The translations under genes and the position numbers were made by a program. Of a stretch of DNA of 23,698 bases, positions 14,267-22,059 are shown one piece after another (position 1 is the stretch's first letter; the number at the start of each line of letters is the position of its first letter). The notes below the pieces were generated by a model. It did no database searches, was not told the origin of the DNA, and worked only from the letters and a program-made list of their open reading frames with translations. Source of the stretch: Deltaproteobacteria bacterium (lineage in GTDB: Bacteria > Desulfobacterota > BSN033 > UBA1163); NCBI GenBank assembly GCA_016875255.1, contig VGRU01000031.1, positions 1 through 23,698 on the forward strand, given 5' to 3'.

Positions 14267-15328
14267 ATGAGAATTTCAACTAAAACTAAGCTGGCTCTAA
14301 TCTTTTTAGCTCTTGCTTGTTTCATGGGTGTGATGACCAGCCTTGTTGTCAACTCGCTCATCACAAACCAGATTATTAGCGAGGCCCAAGAACGGGTTAA
14401 AGAAGACCTCAATACGGCAAGGTATGTCTATGCCTCTAAAATAAGAGATATTGACCGGACGATCCGCTGGACCTCCATCAGACATGTCCTGAAAAGGGGA
14501 TTGAAGGAGAGAAATATCACTCCGATTCGAGATGAACTGTCCGATTTGATGGCTGAAGAAGGGCTCGATTTCCTGACACTGGTGGATCGGAGGGGAGTGG
14601 CCATCCACCGATTTCATAACCCCCAATCATCAGGCGATAGTCTGATTGACGACCCTTTTGTTAAAGGGGCGCTGGCGAAAAAGGCGATTTCAGGGACCCA
14701 GATCCTCTCCGGCGACCAACTTTTAAAAGAGGGAGAGACATTGGAAAAGAAAGCCGCCATCCCATCCGTACCGACTCCAAAGGAGAAGGAGAGAAAAATA
14801 GCAGAGGAGACTTCCGGGATGATATTAAAATCGGCTCATCCCATACTTGATTTTAATGGCGAAGTGTTGGGCGCATTAATCGGAGGAGTACTCCTCAACC
14901 GTAATTATGAGATTGTTGATCGTATTAAGAACATTGTTTTCCAAGATGCCAAATACAGGGGAAAAGAGATCGGTACAGCCACCATCTTTTTAGGAGACCT
15001 GAGAATATCAACGAATGTGATGGATAAGGAAGGGAAAAGGGCCATTGGAACACGGGCGATGAGGGAGGTTCAAGAACAGGTTCTCGTGAAAGGGAAGCCG
15101 TGGATCCATAGAGCCTTCGTCGTGGATGACTGGTATATCACTGCTTATGAACCCATTGTCGATATACAAGATAAAATCGTGGGAATGCTTTATGTGGGGA
15201 TGATGGAGAGCAAATACGCTGTGATGAAAGAACGGCTTATCCTGCTCTTCTTTTTATTCTCGATGTCCGCCATGCTGGTGGCTCTGACCATCTCTTTCCT
15301 GCTTTCCTGGAAGATTCAGAAAAGATAA
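14267..15328 (+). CDS. Membrane-anchored Cache-domain sensor protein without output domain
   Basis: The 353-residue protein has one N-terminal transmembrane helix (about 9-30) and a large extracytoplasmic region (31-323). It ends with a second helix (about 324-347) and only six more residues. The outer region looks like a Cache_3-Cache_2-type ligand-binding domain. It contains DFLTLVDRRGVAIHRFHNP, SAHPILDFNGEVLGALIGGVLLN and WYITAYEPIVDIQDKIVGMLYVGM, which recur in sensor kinases and chemoreceptors. There is no HAMP, kinase or methyl-accepting domain, and reading other frames past the stop does not reveal one. No Shine-Dalgarno precedes the ATG. It is divergent from gcdA, 122 bases apart. It may sense a small organic ligand and signal through a partner, or be a truncated receptor. 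Confidence 0.75.
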   Translation: MRISTKTKLALIFLALACFMGVMTSLVVNSLITNQIISEAQERVKEDLNTARYVYASKIRDIDRTIRWTSIRHVLKRGLKERNITPIRDELSDLMAEEGLDFLTLVDRRGVAIHRFHNPQSSGDSLIDDPFVKGALAKKAISGTQILSGDQLLKEGETLEKKAAIPSVPTPKEKERKIAEETSGMILKSAHPILDFNGEVLGALIGGVLLNRNYEIVDRIKNIVFQDAKYRGKEIGTATIFLGDLRISTNVMDKEGKRAIGTRAMREVQEQVLVKGKPWIHRAFVVDDWYITAYEPIVDIQDKIVGMLYVGMMESKYAVMKERLILLFFLFSMSAMLVALTISFLLSWKIQKR

Positions 15329-15357
15329 ACTCCGATTTCGAAGCGCCGATACTCCGA

Positions 15358-15537
15358 TCATTTTTCACCGTCCGGGTCGTTATCGTCTTCGGACTGGTTG
15401 TTACGGCCTCCTTTTTTTAATCCTCTTCGGATGCCGGAGATGAGAAGCCAGAGGACGATGATTGCAATACCCATCGCCAAAAAATTGGGCGCCCCAATCT
15501 TATTTAAAAAATCGTAAAAAAACTCAACCGTATCCAT
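15358..15537 (-). CDS. Small single-pass membrane protein (59 aa) downstream of comM
   Basis: A 59-residue open frame starts 13 bases after the comM stop on the same strand. It reads as a short amphipathic start (MDTVEFFYDFLNKIGAPN), one transmembrane segment (about 19-34, FLAMGIAIIVLWLLIS), a basic patch (IRRGLKKGGR) and an acidic tail (SEDDNDPDGEK). This layout is what a real small membrane protein looks like and is unlikely in a random frame. No convincing Shine-Dalgarno is present, so expression may depend on coupling to comM. I do not recognise a family. It converges on the Cache protein gene with 29 bases between the stops. Confidence 0.55.
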   Translation of the reverse strand: MDTVEFFYDFLNKIGAPNFLAMGIAIIVLWLLISGIRRGLKKGGRNNQSEDDNDPDGEK

Positions 15538-15550
15538 CTTAGTACTTAAT

Positions 15551-17083
15551 TCAAGAAATCAGATTTCGATCCAGGGTTCGGTACTGGATGGCTTCGGAGA
15601 GATGGGCGGACTGGATATTTTCCTGGCCTTCGAGGTCAGCGATGGTTCGAGCCACCTTCAGAATCCGCGTATAAGCCCTGGCGCTCAGTCCAAACTTGTC
15701 AATCGCCACTTCCAGCAGCCTCTGACTTGCCTCATCAATCTGGCAGTACTTCTTAATATGCCGGTTCGTCATCTGGGCATTGCAGTAGATTTTCATTCCT
15801 TTGAATCGATCGAGCTGGACTCTCCGGGCTTGATCGACCCGTCTTTTAATCTCACGGGAAGGCTCTCCCGGGTCACGGCTTGCCAGGTCGCGGTACTTCA
15901 CCGCCGGGACCTCGGCATGAATATCGATGCGATCCATCAGCGGACCGGAGATTTTTGACCGGTAGCGCTGGATCTGGGGAATGGTGCAGGTGCATTCGTT
16001 GTTGGGATCGCTGTAATAACCGCAGGGGCAGGGGTTCATTGCGGCAACGAGCATAAACCGGGCAGGGTAGGTGAGAGAGGTGGCGGCCCGGGAGATCGTC
16101 ACCTTTTCCTCCTCGAGGGGCTGGCGCATCACCTCCAGGACATTCTTCTTGAATTCGGGAAGTTCGTCGAGGAAAAGCACGCCGTTATGGGAAAGGCTGA
16201 CCTCTCCCGGCTTGGGAATCTGTCCTCCTCCGATCAAGCCCGCATCAGAGACCGTGTGATGGGGATTTCGAAAAGGCCGCGTGACAATGAGGGCCCTATC
16301 CGACGGGATCAGCCCGAGCACACTGTGAATCTTCGTCGTCTCGATGCTCTCCTCAAAATTCATATCCGGCAGGATCGTGGGAAGGCGTTTGGCCAGCATC
16401 GTCTTTCCCGAACCTGGCGGACCGACCATAATCACATTATGTCCGCCTGCGGCAGCCACCTCCAGAGACCGCTTCACATGCTCCTGGCCTTTCACCTCAT
16501 TGAAGTCGACCGGATAGTTCATCTCCTGTTTAAAGACTTCGTCGAGATCCAGGACAACAGGATCGATGTGGAGGGATCCATTTAAGAATTCAACACAATC
16601 GGAGAGGGTGTCGAGAGGAAGAATCTCAATTCCATTGACTACGGCGGCCTCTTTTGAATTATCCCTGGGGAGCAAGATTCCTCGAAGACCTGCGTTTCTT
16701 GCGGCAACAGCAATGGGGAGGGACCCTTTGATCGGTTTGACCTGGCCGTCGAGGGAAAGCTCCCCCAGGATGAAATAGCGGTTGAGCTTCCCTTTCTGAA
16801 CCACTTCTGTGGCGGCCAGAATGCCAATGGCCATGGGAAGATCGAAGGCCGCCCCTTCTTTTTTTCTATCGGCAGGAGCAAGGTTTACGGTGATTCGTCT
16901 TGAGGGAAAGTCGTAGCCGCAATTCTTGGTGGCGGCCTTGACCCTGTCCTTTGACTCTTTGACGGCGCCTTCGGGAAGGCCGACCGTGGCAAAGGCAGGA
17001 AGGCCCTGGGCAATATCGACCTCGACCTCCACCACATAGGCATCGATTCCAAAAACCGCGCTGCTCAGAACACGGGCTAACAT
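15551..17083 (-). CDS. comM: YifB/ComM family Mg-chelatase-like AAA+ ATPase
   Basis: The protein (510 residues from the ATG at 17083) matches YifB/ComM, a hexameric AAA+ helicase that promotes branch migration of DNA taken up during natural transformation. It is also present in many non-competent bacteria. The N-terminal Lon-protease-like domain (about 1-165) has [18 protein letters not shown] and the NLAPAD motif. The AAA+ core has Walker A GPPGSGKT (about 221-228) and Walker B VLFLDE (about 302-307). A cysteine-rich NPCPCGYY...CTC insert and a C-terminal Mg-chelatase lid with [19 protein letters not shown] follow. An in-frame GTG at 17089 would add two residues. Family alignments start at MLARVLSS, and the promoter position also favours the ATG. 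The 59-residue gene follows. Confidence 0.94.
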   Translation of the reverse strand: MLARVLSSAVFGIDAYVVEVEVDIAQGLPAFATVGLPEGAVKESKDRVKAATKNCGYDFPSRRITVNLAPADRKKEGAAFDLPMAIGILAATEVVQKGKLNRYFILGELSLDGQVKPIKGSLPIAVAARNAGLRGILLPRDNSKEAAVVNGIEILPLDTLSDCVEFLNGSLHIDPVVLDLDEVFKQEMNYPVDFNEVKGQEHVKRSLEVAAAGGHNVIMVGPPGSGKTMLAKRLPTILPDMNFEESIETTKIHSVLGLIPSDRALIVTRPFRNPHHTVSDAGLIGGGQIPKPGEVSLSHNGVLFLDELPEFKKNVLEVMRQPLEEEKVTISRAATSLTYPARFMLVAAMNPCPCGYYSDPNNECTCTIPQIQRYRSKISGPLMDRIDIHAEVPAVKYRDLASRDPGEPSREIKRRVDQARRVQLDRFKGMKIYCNAQMTNRHIKKYCQIDEASQRLLEVAIDKFGLSARAYTRILKVARTIADLEGQENIQSAHLSEAIQYRTLDRNLIS

Positions 17084-17091
17084 TGTCACTA

Positions 17092-17120
17092 CTTATATCA
17101 GAAATAAAACAGGCAGACAA
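17092..17120 (-). promoter_or_regulatory. comM promoter giving a near-leaderless mRNA
   Basis: On the minus strand, TTGTCT (17120-17115), 17 bases and TATAAG (17097-17092) end only 8 bases before the ATG at 17083. Transcription would start within about 1-4 bases of the start codon. That fits the absence of a Shine-Dalgarno and places the GTG at 17089 outside the mRNA. Confidence 0.5.
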
Positions 17121-17158
17121 GGGAAAATATCGGGTTATGGGAGATAGAGGGTTGATGA

Positions 17159-17390
17159 TACCCAAATTGAGCCATTCACCCTCTCTCACAAGGGAGGCAG
17201 AGATGCCTCAAACCCTTTTAGAATGCGATACGTTGAAGGTTTGGGCAATTGACTTTAAGTTTTCACCAAACAGGTGATGCTTGAACATGCCTCATGGTTG
17301 ATGCAACTAATCAAAGGTGATCGCTCTAAAAGGCTTTTCGGCCTCCCCGCCCCCCCCTGTGAGGGGTGAAAAAATTGCTCAATTTGGGTA
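17159..17390. repeat. MITE-like long imperfect inverted repeat (about 232 bp)
   Basis: The termini TACCCAAATTGAGC (17159-17172) and GCTCAATTTGGGTA (17377-17390) are perfect 14-bp inverted repeats. Similarity continues inward for about 70 bases per arm. TTCACCC with CTCACA, then GGGAGGC, CTTTTAGA and GCGAT occur in the same order in the left arm and in the reverse complement of the right arm. A local hairpin GAGGCA-gaga-TGCCTC lies in the left arm. No open frame of note is inside. It fills most of the 428-base gap between comM and the 38-residue gene. No target-site duplication was identified. Confidence 0.65.
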
Positions 17391-17417
17391 ATAGTTGGAG
17401 GCTGTATTTTAAAAATC

Positions 17418-17446
17418 TTGACAAAAAGTAGGATCATCTTCATACT
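17418..17446 (+). promoter_or_regulatory. Promoter for the 38-aa gene and glucokinase
   Basis: TTGACA (17418-17423), a 17-base spacer and CATACT (17441-17446) lie about 66 bases before the ATG at 17512. The leader between them contains GACGA-type word repeats (17456-17500) like those before tupC. The ROK gene downstream could share this promoter. Confidence 0.45.
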
Positions 17447-17511
17447 GAGTTTATGACGAAGGGCGATAGACGATGGACGGGAGACGATACACGCAACGAT
17501 AGGAGGGCGAG

Positions 17512-17628
17512 ATGAATATTTTATGGATTGTCAATACGAATACGTTTTTGCTTGTGATTCTGATCATCATGGTTTCGTATCTCATCACTCAGGTGAACGG
17601 GCTGATCCAGTGGATAAGAAGGGAATAG
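17512..17628 (+). CDS. Very small single-pass membrane protein (38 aa)
   Basis: The frame encodes 38 residues: a short start (MNILWIVNTNT), a strongly hydrophobic helix (about 12-25, FLLVILIIMVSYLI) and an amphipathic, basic end (TQVNGLIQWIRRE). A near-perfect AGGAGG sits 6 bases before the ATG and a good promoter lies upstream, which makes this a convincing gene despite its size. No family is recognised. The ROK glucokinase gene starts 91 bases after the stop on the same strand, so the two may share a transcript. Confidence 0.65.
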   Translation: MNILWIVNTNTFLLVILIIMVSYLITQVNGLIQWIRRE

Positions 17629-17652
17629 GAAGGATAAAAGGCCGTTGGAAAA

Positions 17653-17710
17653 AGGTTATCAGGATACCAGGATATCAGGTAACAGGATATCAAGATATCT
17701 GGATATCAGG
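17653..17710. repeat. GGATATCAGG word-repeat cluster upstream of glucokinase
   Basis: Variants of the word caGGATATCAGG occur about five times in 58 bases, some in inverted form (gatatctggatatc). The same vocabulary is used in the cysS-gltX gap at 20352-20478. The open frame can be extended through this stretch, which is why automated calls might start glucokinase too early. Confidence 0.6.
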
Positions 17711-17719
17711 AAGGGTGCG

Positions 17720-18682
17720 ATGGAGCCGTTTTTAATTGGAGTGGATGCGGGAGGGACGAACATCAGGATGGGGATCGTCACTCCCGATGGCCGGATCCTT
17801 AAGAAGACTCAATATCCTATGGATATGTCCCGGGGCAGCCTGGCCATGATGGATGAGCTGGCCTCAAGGATCCAAGGTGTTATTCAGGAAGGGACTCCAG
17901 GAGTTCTTTCAGAGATCAGGATCGGAATCGGCGTTGCAGGGCCTATCGATATGAGAAGAGATGTATTGGTCGCTCCGCCCAATCTTCCGGGCCTTCATGA
18001 ATTTCGGTTGAGAGAATTTTTTCAGGAAAAGTTTTCTCTTCCCATTGCCATTGAGAATGATGCCAATGCCTTTACGCTGGGGGAAGGCTGGAAGGGAGCG
18101 GCAAGGGGATGCCGCCACTATATCGGCATCACTTTAGGGACAGGAGTGGGAGGAGGTATCGTCGTTGCGGGAAAGATCCTCCACGGAGCAGACGGGATGG
18201 GTGGGGAGGTGGGCCACATGGCGCTGAACCCGGAAGGGCCTTTATGCGGTTGCGGAGGAAGAGGGTGCCTCGAGGTCTATGCCTCCGGAAATGGGATCAG
18301 GAGAATGGTATTAGAAGCCATCAAAAAAGGTGAAGGGAACGAGACCTTAAAGAGAAACAGAGGCGATCTTCATAAGATCACCTCGGAGGAAGTCTTTGAA
18401 GCCGCTCAGAAGGGAGACGAAACAGCCCTGAAGGTTTTTAATGAGATGGGCGGGTATTTAGGACTGGGGCTGGTCAACCTCGTCAACCTCTTCAATCCCG
18501 AGAAGATTGTGATCGGCGGGAAAGTCTCAAGGGCTTGGGACTATTTTATTCGAAGCGCCACAGAAGTCGTCCATCAAAGAGCGATGAAAGGCCAGCGGGA
18601 GAAGGTTGAAATCGTCCGGGCCGAATGCGGTGATGATGCAGGGATACTTGGGGCGGCGTATGCGGCATTAAAAATGGAATAA
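17720..18682 (+). CDS. ROK-family glucokinase/sugar kinase
   Basis: The 320-residue cytoplasmic kinase phosphorylates a hexose, most likely glucose, with ATP. The phosphate-binding motif is DAGGTN (9-14). The catalytic aspartate is D114 in IENDANAFTLGE. The sugar-contacting E163 and H166 lie in GGEVGHMALN. The ROK zinc site C176-x-C178-x4-C183 precedes E185 (CGCGGRGCLEVYASGNG). The C-terminal NPEKIVIGGKVSRAWDYF is also typical. The frame is open back to 17645, but that part is translated word-repeat. The ATG at 17720 has AGGAAGGG in front and gives the family's usual length. N-acetylglucosamine, mannose or another hexose cannot be excluded. The 38-aa gene lies upstream. Confidence 0.9.
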   Translation: MEPFLIGVDAGGTNIRMGIVTPDGRILKKTQYPMDMSRGSLAMMDELASRIQGVIQEGTPGVLSEIRIGIGVAGPIDMRRDVLVAPPNLPGLHEFRLREFFQEKFSLPIAIENDANAFTLGEGWKGAARGCRHYIGITLGTGVGGGIVVAGKILHGADGMGGEVGHMALNPEGPLCGCGGRGCLEVYASGNGIRRMVLEAIKKGEGNETLKRNRGDLHKITSEEVFEAAQKGDETALKVFNEMGGYLGLGLVNLVNLFNPEKIVIGGKVSRAWDYFIRSATEVVHQRAMKGQREKVEIVRAECGDDAGILGAAYAALKME

Positions 18683-18792
18683 TGCCTGCCTGCCGGTAGG
18701 CAGGGAATGATGGAATATTGGGTTTTAAGAGAAAAAAATATTTGTTCTTATTTTGAAGGATTTCCCATTCTTCCAGTATTCCAATATTCCAT
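18683..18792. repeat. Two inverted-repeat elements between glucokinase and cysS
   Basis: Right after the glucokinase stop is a GC-rich hairpin, CTGCCT-gccggt-AGGCAG (about 18687-18704). Next, ATGGAATATTGG (18710-18721) pairs perfectly with CCAATATTCCAT (18781-18792) across 59 bases. The genes converge here. Neither hairpin has a clear T-run, but together they may end both transcripts. Confidence 0.6.
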
Positions 18793-18804
18793 ATTTGGTT
18801 AAAA

Positions 18805-20322
18805 TTATTTGATTTTCCAGAGGGTGCCCGAAGGGGTGTCTTCTAAGATAATTCCTTTTGAAAGAAGGTCGTTTCGTATCTCATCTGCTTTCTTCCAGTC
18901 CTTGTCTTTTCTGGCTTGACTTCTTCTCTCAATGGATTGAAGGATCTCTTCCTCGGAGAGATTGAACTTCTTTAGCCCTTCCTTTTTCTGCCGGACAAGG
19001 TATTCGGAGGGCTCCTCCGTAAAGAGTCCAAAAACCCCGCCGATTTTCCGAATGTGGTCAAGGCCCTGCTTGAGCAAAATCAGGATCGCCTCTGTTGGAT
19101 GACCCTTTGAAATGTCTAGGAGGCTGTTCAGATTTCTCTGAAGGTCGTAAAGATATCCCAGGGCCTGAGCCGTGTTGAAATCATCATCCATGGCTTCTTC
19201 GAATCGGGTTTGGAATGAGTGGATCGTCTTCTGTGCCTCTTCGAGGACATGAACACCCCCACCCCCGCCTGCCAAAGAACTTGTTCGGCGGGCAGGCTTA
19301 CCCTCCCCCGTCAAGGGGGAGGGGATTATTTCGATTTCGTCTTTAATGGCTTTGAGAGTTGAATAAAACCGGTCCAGTCCGGTTTTTGCTTCGAGGAGGC
19401 TCTCCTCCGAATAATCGACAGGACTCCGGTAGTGATGGGAGAGGAAGAAGAGCCGGAGGACTTCAGGATGCCACTGCTTGAGAATTTCTTTAATCGTTAA
19501 GAAGTTTCCGAGCGATTTTGACATCTTCTCTTTATTAATATTCACAAAGCCATTATGGATCCAATACCGTGCAAAGGGCTTTCCGGTGGCAGCCTCGGAT
19601 TGGGCAATCTCATTCTCATGGTGGGGAAAGATGAGGTCTTTTCCGCCGCCATGGATATCGAAGGTCTCTCCAAGATATTTCTGACTCATCACCGAGCACT
19701 CGATATGCCAGCCGGGCCTTCCTTCTCCCCAGGGGCTTTTCCAGAAAGGCTCGCCGGGTTTGCTCGATTTCCAGAGGGCAAAGTCAAGAGGGTCCTCTTT
19801 TTTTTCATCGATCTCAACCCGGGCGCCGGCCTGCATCTCCTCGAGGTTTCGTCCGGAGAGTTTCCCGTAATCCTTAAATCTTCCTACTGAGAAGAAGACA
19901 TCGCCATCCTTCGGATAGGCAGATCCTTTCTCGATGAGGGTGGAGATGAGGTCGATCATCCCGGAGATATGATCCGTGGCTTTGGGCTCAAAAGAGGGTT
20001 TCTCCAGGCCAAGCCCTCCCATATCGATGTTAAACTCTTCGATATATTTCTCGGCGATGGCCCTGTAGTCCACGCCCTCTTCATTGGCCCGTTTGATGAT
20101 CTTATCGTCGATGTCGGTGAAGTTCCGGACAAAGGTTACATCATACCCCCGGTGGCGAAGATACCGGTAGATGACATCAAAGACAATTGCCGAACGGGCA
20201 TGGCCGATGTGACAGAGGTCATAAACCGTCACTCCGCAGGCGTACATTCCCACCTGTTTCTCCCGGAGGGGAAAGAAATCTTCTTTTTTGCCGGTCAGGG
20301 TGTTGTAGATGCGAAGAGGCAT
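18805..20322 (-). CDS. cysS: Cysteinyl-tRNA synthetase
   Basis: The 505-residue enzyme charges tRNA-Cys. It carries the zinc ligand C29 (MYACGVTVYD) and HIGH (38-41). The second zinc region runs from GWHIECSVM to FPHHENEIAQSE, and KMSKS lies in KEKMSKSLGNF. A DALR-type anticodon-binding end follows, with the usual KDWKKADEIRNDL near the C-terminus. It is longer than the common 460-480 residues. About 26 residues (around 331-356), reading IPSPLTGEGKPARR and then SLAGGGGGVHV, are encoded by palindromic repeat DNA inserted in frame. They lie between the catalytic half and the C-terminal helices. The start has only a weak GGTGA. It is last in the yacL-ispD-ispF-gltX-cysS cluster. Confidence 0.96.
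   Translation of the reverse strand: MPLRIYNTLTGKKEDFFPLREKQVGMYACGVTVYDLCHIGHARSAIVFDVIYRYLRHRGYDVTFVRNFTDIDDKIIKRANEEGVDYRAIAEKYIEEFNIDMGGLGLEKPSFEPKATDHISGMIDLISTLIEKGSAYPKDGDVFFSVGRFKDYGKLSGRNLEEMQAGARVEIDEKKEDPLDFALWKSSKPGEPFWKSPWGEGRPGWHIECSVMSQKYLGETFDIHGGGKDLIFPHHENEIAQSEAATGKPFARYWIHNGFVNINKEKMSKSLGNFLTIKEILKQWHPEVLRLFFLSHHYRSPVDYSEESLLEAKTGLDRFYSTLKAIKDEIEIIPSPLTGEGKPARRTSSLAGGGGGVHVLEEAQKTIHSFQTRFEEAMDDDFNTAQALGYLYDLQRNLNSLLDISKGHPTEAILILLKQGLDHIRKIGGVFGLFTEEPSEYLVRQKKEGLKKFNLSEEEILQSIERRSQARKDKDWKKADEIRNDLLSKGIILEDTPSGTLWKIK
19262..19325. repeat. Palindromic repeat inserted in frame inside cysS
   Basis: Two hairpins are adjacent. GCCTGCC (from 19267) pairs with GGCAGGC (ending about 19298) around a loop containing the perfect palindrome GAACTTGTTC. 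CCCTCCCCC (from about 19300) pairs with GGGGGAGGG (ending about 19323) around gtcaa. The GC-rich, low-complexity make-up resembles the intergenic repeats at 18683 and 8754 and differs from the surrounding codons. Confidence 0.75.
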
Positions 20323-20351
20323 AAGTTAATCACCCCAGATGTATTGCAGTG

Positions 20352-20478
20352 TACCAGGATATCAGGTGATCAGGCAACGGCAATCAGGTTATCAGGTCAT
20401 CAGATTGAGAAGGGTCCCTTCTGGTTCCCTGGTTCACTGGTATCCTGCATCCTGATTTTCTGTTATCCTGGTCTCCGA
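20352..20478. repeat. ATCAGG word-repeat and inverted repeats in the gltX-cysS gap
   Basis: The left side repeats ccAGGATATCAGG, gATCAGG, aATCAGG and tATCAGG. The right side holds their complements (ggTATCCTG, atCCTGAT, tTATCCTGG). AGAAGGG-t-CCCTTCT (about 20408-20422) is a local quasi-palindrome. The 160-base gap has no gene. The same vocabulary occurs at 17653-17710. Confidence 0.6.
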
Positions 20479-20482
20479 TTTC

Positions 20483-21928
20483 TCAAGAAATCTCCAGCGC
20501 CATTTTCAACCGCTTCATCATCCTCTCTTTTCCAAGGAGGGGAAGGGTTTTGACCAGTTCGGGACCTTTCATCTTTCCAGTCATCCCTGCCCGGAGAAGT
20601 CCATAAAGGGGTTTCCCCTTCCTGCCAGTCTTCTCTTCGAGCTGACGGAGCAGGGACGATGCGTTATCGTCTTCGATTTCAGACCAACCTTCTATCGCAT
20701 TTAGAATCGTTTGAAGAAGATTTCTATTTTCAGGGAGAATCAGGATGGCCTTTACTTCTTCCTCGAAAGAGAATTTTTCATCGAAAAAAATGGACAGATA
20801 TTCCTCAACCTGAGAAAGAAGAAAAAGGTTATCTTTCAGAAGGCCGCAGATTTGGATAAGATAGGTTTGATCCTGTTGGTTGACCGGAATGCCAGCTTTC
20901 TCAAAATAGGGAAGAAGCAATCGGGTGAGCCGACCCTTATCCGCTTTCCGGATATAATGACTGTTGATCCATTCCAATTTTTTTCGGGAATGGGTGGGAG
21001 CATTTCTTGAAAGGCCGGAGAGGGAGAAGGTTTCCACGATTTTCTCCAGAGGAAGAATCTCTTCCCCGGAGGAAGGAGTCCATCCAAGAAGGATGAGGTA
21101 GTTCAGAAGGCTTTCCGGCAGAAAGCCTTCCTCCCGGTACTGGGAGACCGCTGTGGCTCCATGTCGTTTGCTCAAAGGGGATCGGTCCGGACCGAGGATG
21201 AGAGGATGATGGGCAAAAACCGGAGGTTGCCATCCCAAAGCGCGATAGAGCAATATCTGCCGGGGGGTGTTGGAGAGATGGTCTTCACCCCTGATGACAT
21301 GGGATATCTGCATCGAATGATCATCAATGACGCAGGCGAAATTGTAAGCTGCCATCCCATCGGAACGAACGATGATGAAATCCCCGATCCCATTCGAATC
21401 AAAATTCATCTTTCCATGGATGAGATCTTCAAAGACGACCGTCCCTTTGTCCACCCGAAATCTGAGAACGGGCCGGAGACCTTCTGACTCCATTTTCGAG
21501 ATCTCTCCTTCGGAGAGATTACGGCATCTTCCATCATATTTTGGCATCATGCCCCTTGAGAGCTGTTCCTTGCGAAGGGTCTCAAGCCTTTCGGGAGAGC
21601 AGAAACATTTATAGACTTTTCCTTCGCCAAGCAGTTTTTCCGCATCGCCATGATAGTGTGAGAGTCGCTGGGATTGACGATAGGGACCGCTCTGCCCGCC
21701 TGCATCAGGCCCTTCCTCCCAGATGATTCCCAGCCACCTGAGATCCTGAAGGATCGCCTCGATAGAGGCATCGGTCGACCGCTCCGCATCCGTATCTTCG
21801 ATACGCAGAATGAATGTACCTTTTTCCTTTCTGGCAAAGAGATAGTTGAAGAGGGCGGTTCGGGCATTTCCGATATGGAGAAGACCGGTAGGAGCAGGAG
21901 CGAAACGAACACGAACATTAGCACTCAT
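20483..21928 (-). CDS. gltX: Glutamyl-tRNA synthetase
   Basis: The 481-residue class I synthetase charges tRNA-Glu. Visible features are FAPAPTGLLHIGNARTALFNYL (the HIGH-type motif at 18-21), LLIEDTD-type active-site residues in ILRIEDTDAERS, and the SKRHGA form of KMSKS in LSKRHGATAVSQYREEGF. The zinc-binding cluster CFC...YDGRC typical of many bacterial GluRS is intact. The C-terminal helical anticodon-binding domain runs from about 330 to the end. AAGGA lies just before the ATG. No glnS was seen, but the window is too small to say whether this enzyme also charges tRNA-Gln. A 131-base repeat-filled gap separates it from ispF. Confidence 0.95.
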   Translation of the reverse strand: MSANVRVRFAPAPTGLLHIGNARTALFNYLFARKEKGTFILRIEDTDAERSTDASIEAILQDLRWLGIIWEEGPDAGGQSGPYRQSQRLSHYHGDAEKLLGEGKVYKCFCSPERLETLRKEQLSRGMMPKYDGRCRNLSEGEISKMESEGLRPVLRFRVDKGTVVFEDLIHGKMNFDSNGIGDFIIVRSDGMAAYNFACVIDDHSMQISHVIRGEDHLSNTPRQILLYRALGWQPPVFAHHPLILGPDRSPLSKRHGATAVSQYREEGFLPESLLNYLILLGWTPSSGEEILPLEKIVETFSLSGLSRNAPTHSRKKLEWINSHYIRKADKGRLTRLLLPYFEKAGIPVNQQDQTYLIQICGLLKDNLFLLSQVEEYLSIFFDEKFSFEEEVKAILILPENRNLLQTILNAIEGWSEIEDDNASSLLRQLEEKTGRKGKPLYGLLRAGMTGKMKGPELVKTLPLLGKERMMKRLKMALEIS

Positions 21929-21947
21929 ATAAGTCCTTGAAGGATAT

Positions 21948-22050
21948 CAAATGTCAAAGCTCAAGGTTCAAATCAAGCTCAAAGCTCAAATGTCAAAAGA
22001 TTTTTCTCTTTGAAATTTGGAATCCTTTGACATTTCGATTTTGACATTTG
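21948..22050. repeat. CAAATGTCAAA inverted-repeat element in the ispF-gltX gap
   Basis: CAAATGTCAAAA (21987-21998) pairs perfectly with TTTTGACATTTG (22039-22050). A second pair (21948-21958 with 22026-22035) surrounds short AAGCTCAAA-type words. The sequence is built almost wholly from a few repeated words. No gene is in the gap. Confidence 0.65.
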
Positions 22051-22059
22051 GATTTGTAA

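Noticed and set aside
15329..15357. Frameshifted HAMP or kinase remnant after the Cache protein
   Set aside because: No HAMP-like residues appear in other frames, and the convergent 59-residue gene ends here.
17090..17511. tRNA or known riboswitch in the long comM upstream gap
   Set aside because: No cloverleaf or recognisable riboswitch core was found. The structure is explained by the long inverted repeat.
17645..17719. Earlier start for the glucokinase gene
   Set aside because: The added residues are encoded by GGATATCAGG word repeats. The ATG at 17720 has a ribosome binding site and starts the ROK domain.
19969..20553. Plus-strand open frame of 194 codons
   Set aside because: It runs antisense through cysS, the repeat gap and the end of gltX. 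It has no protein family features.
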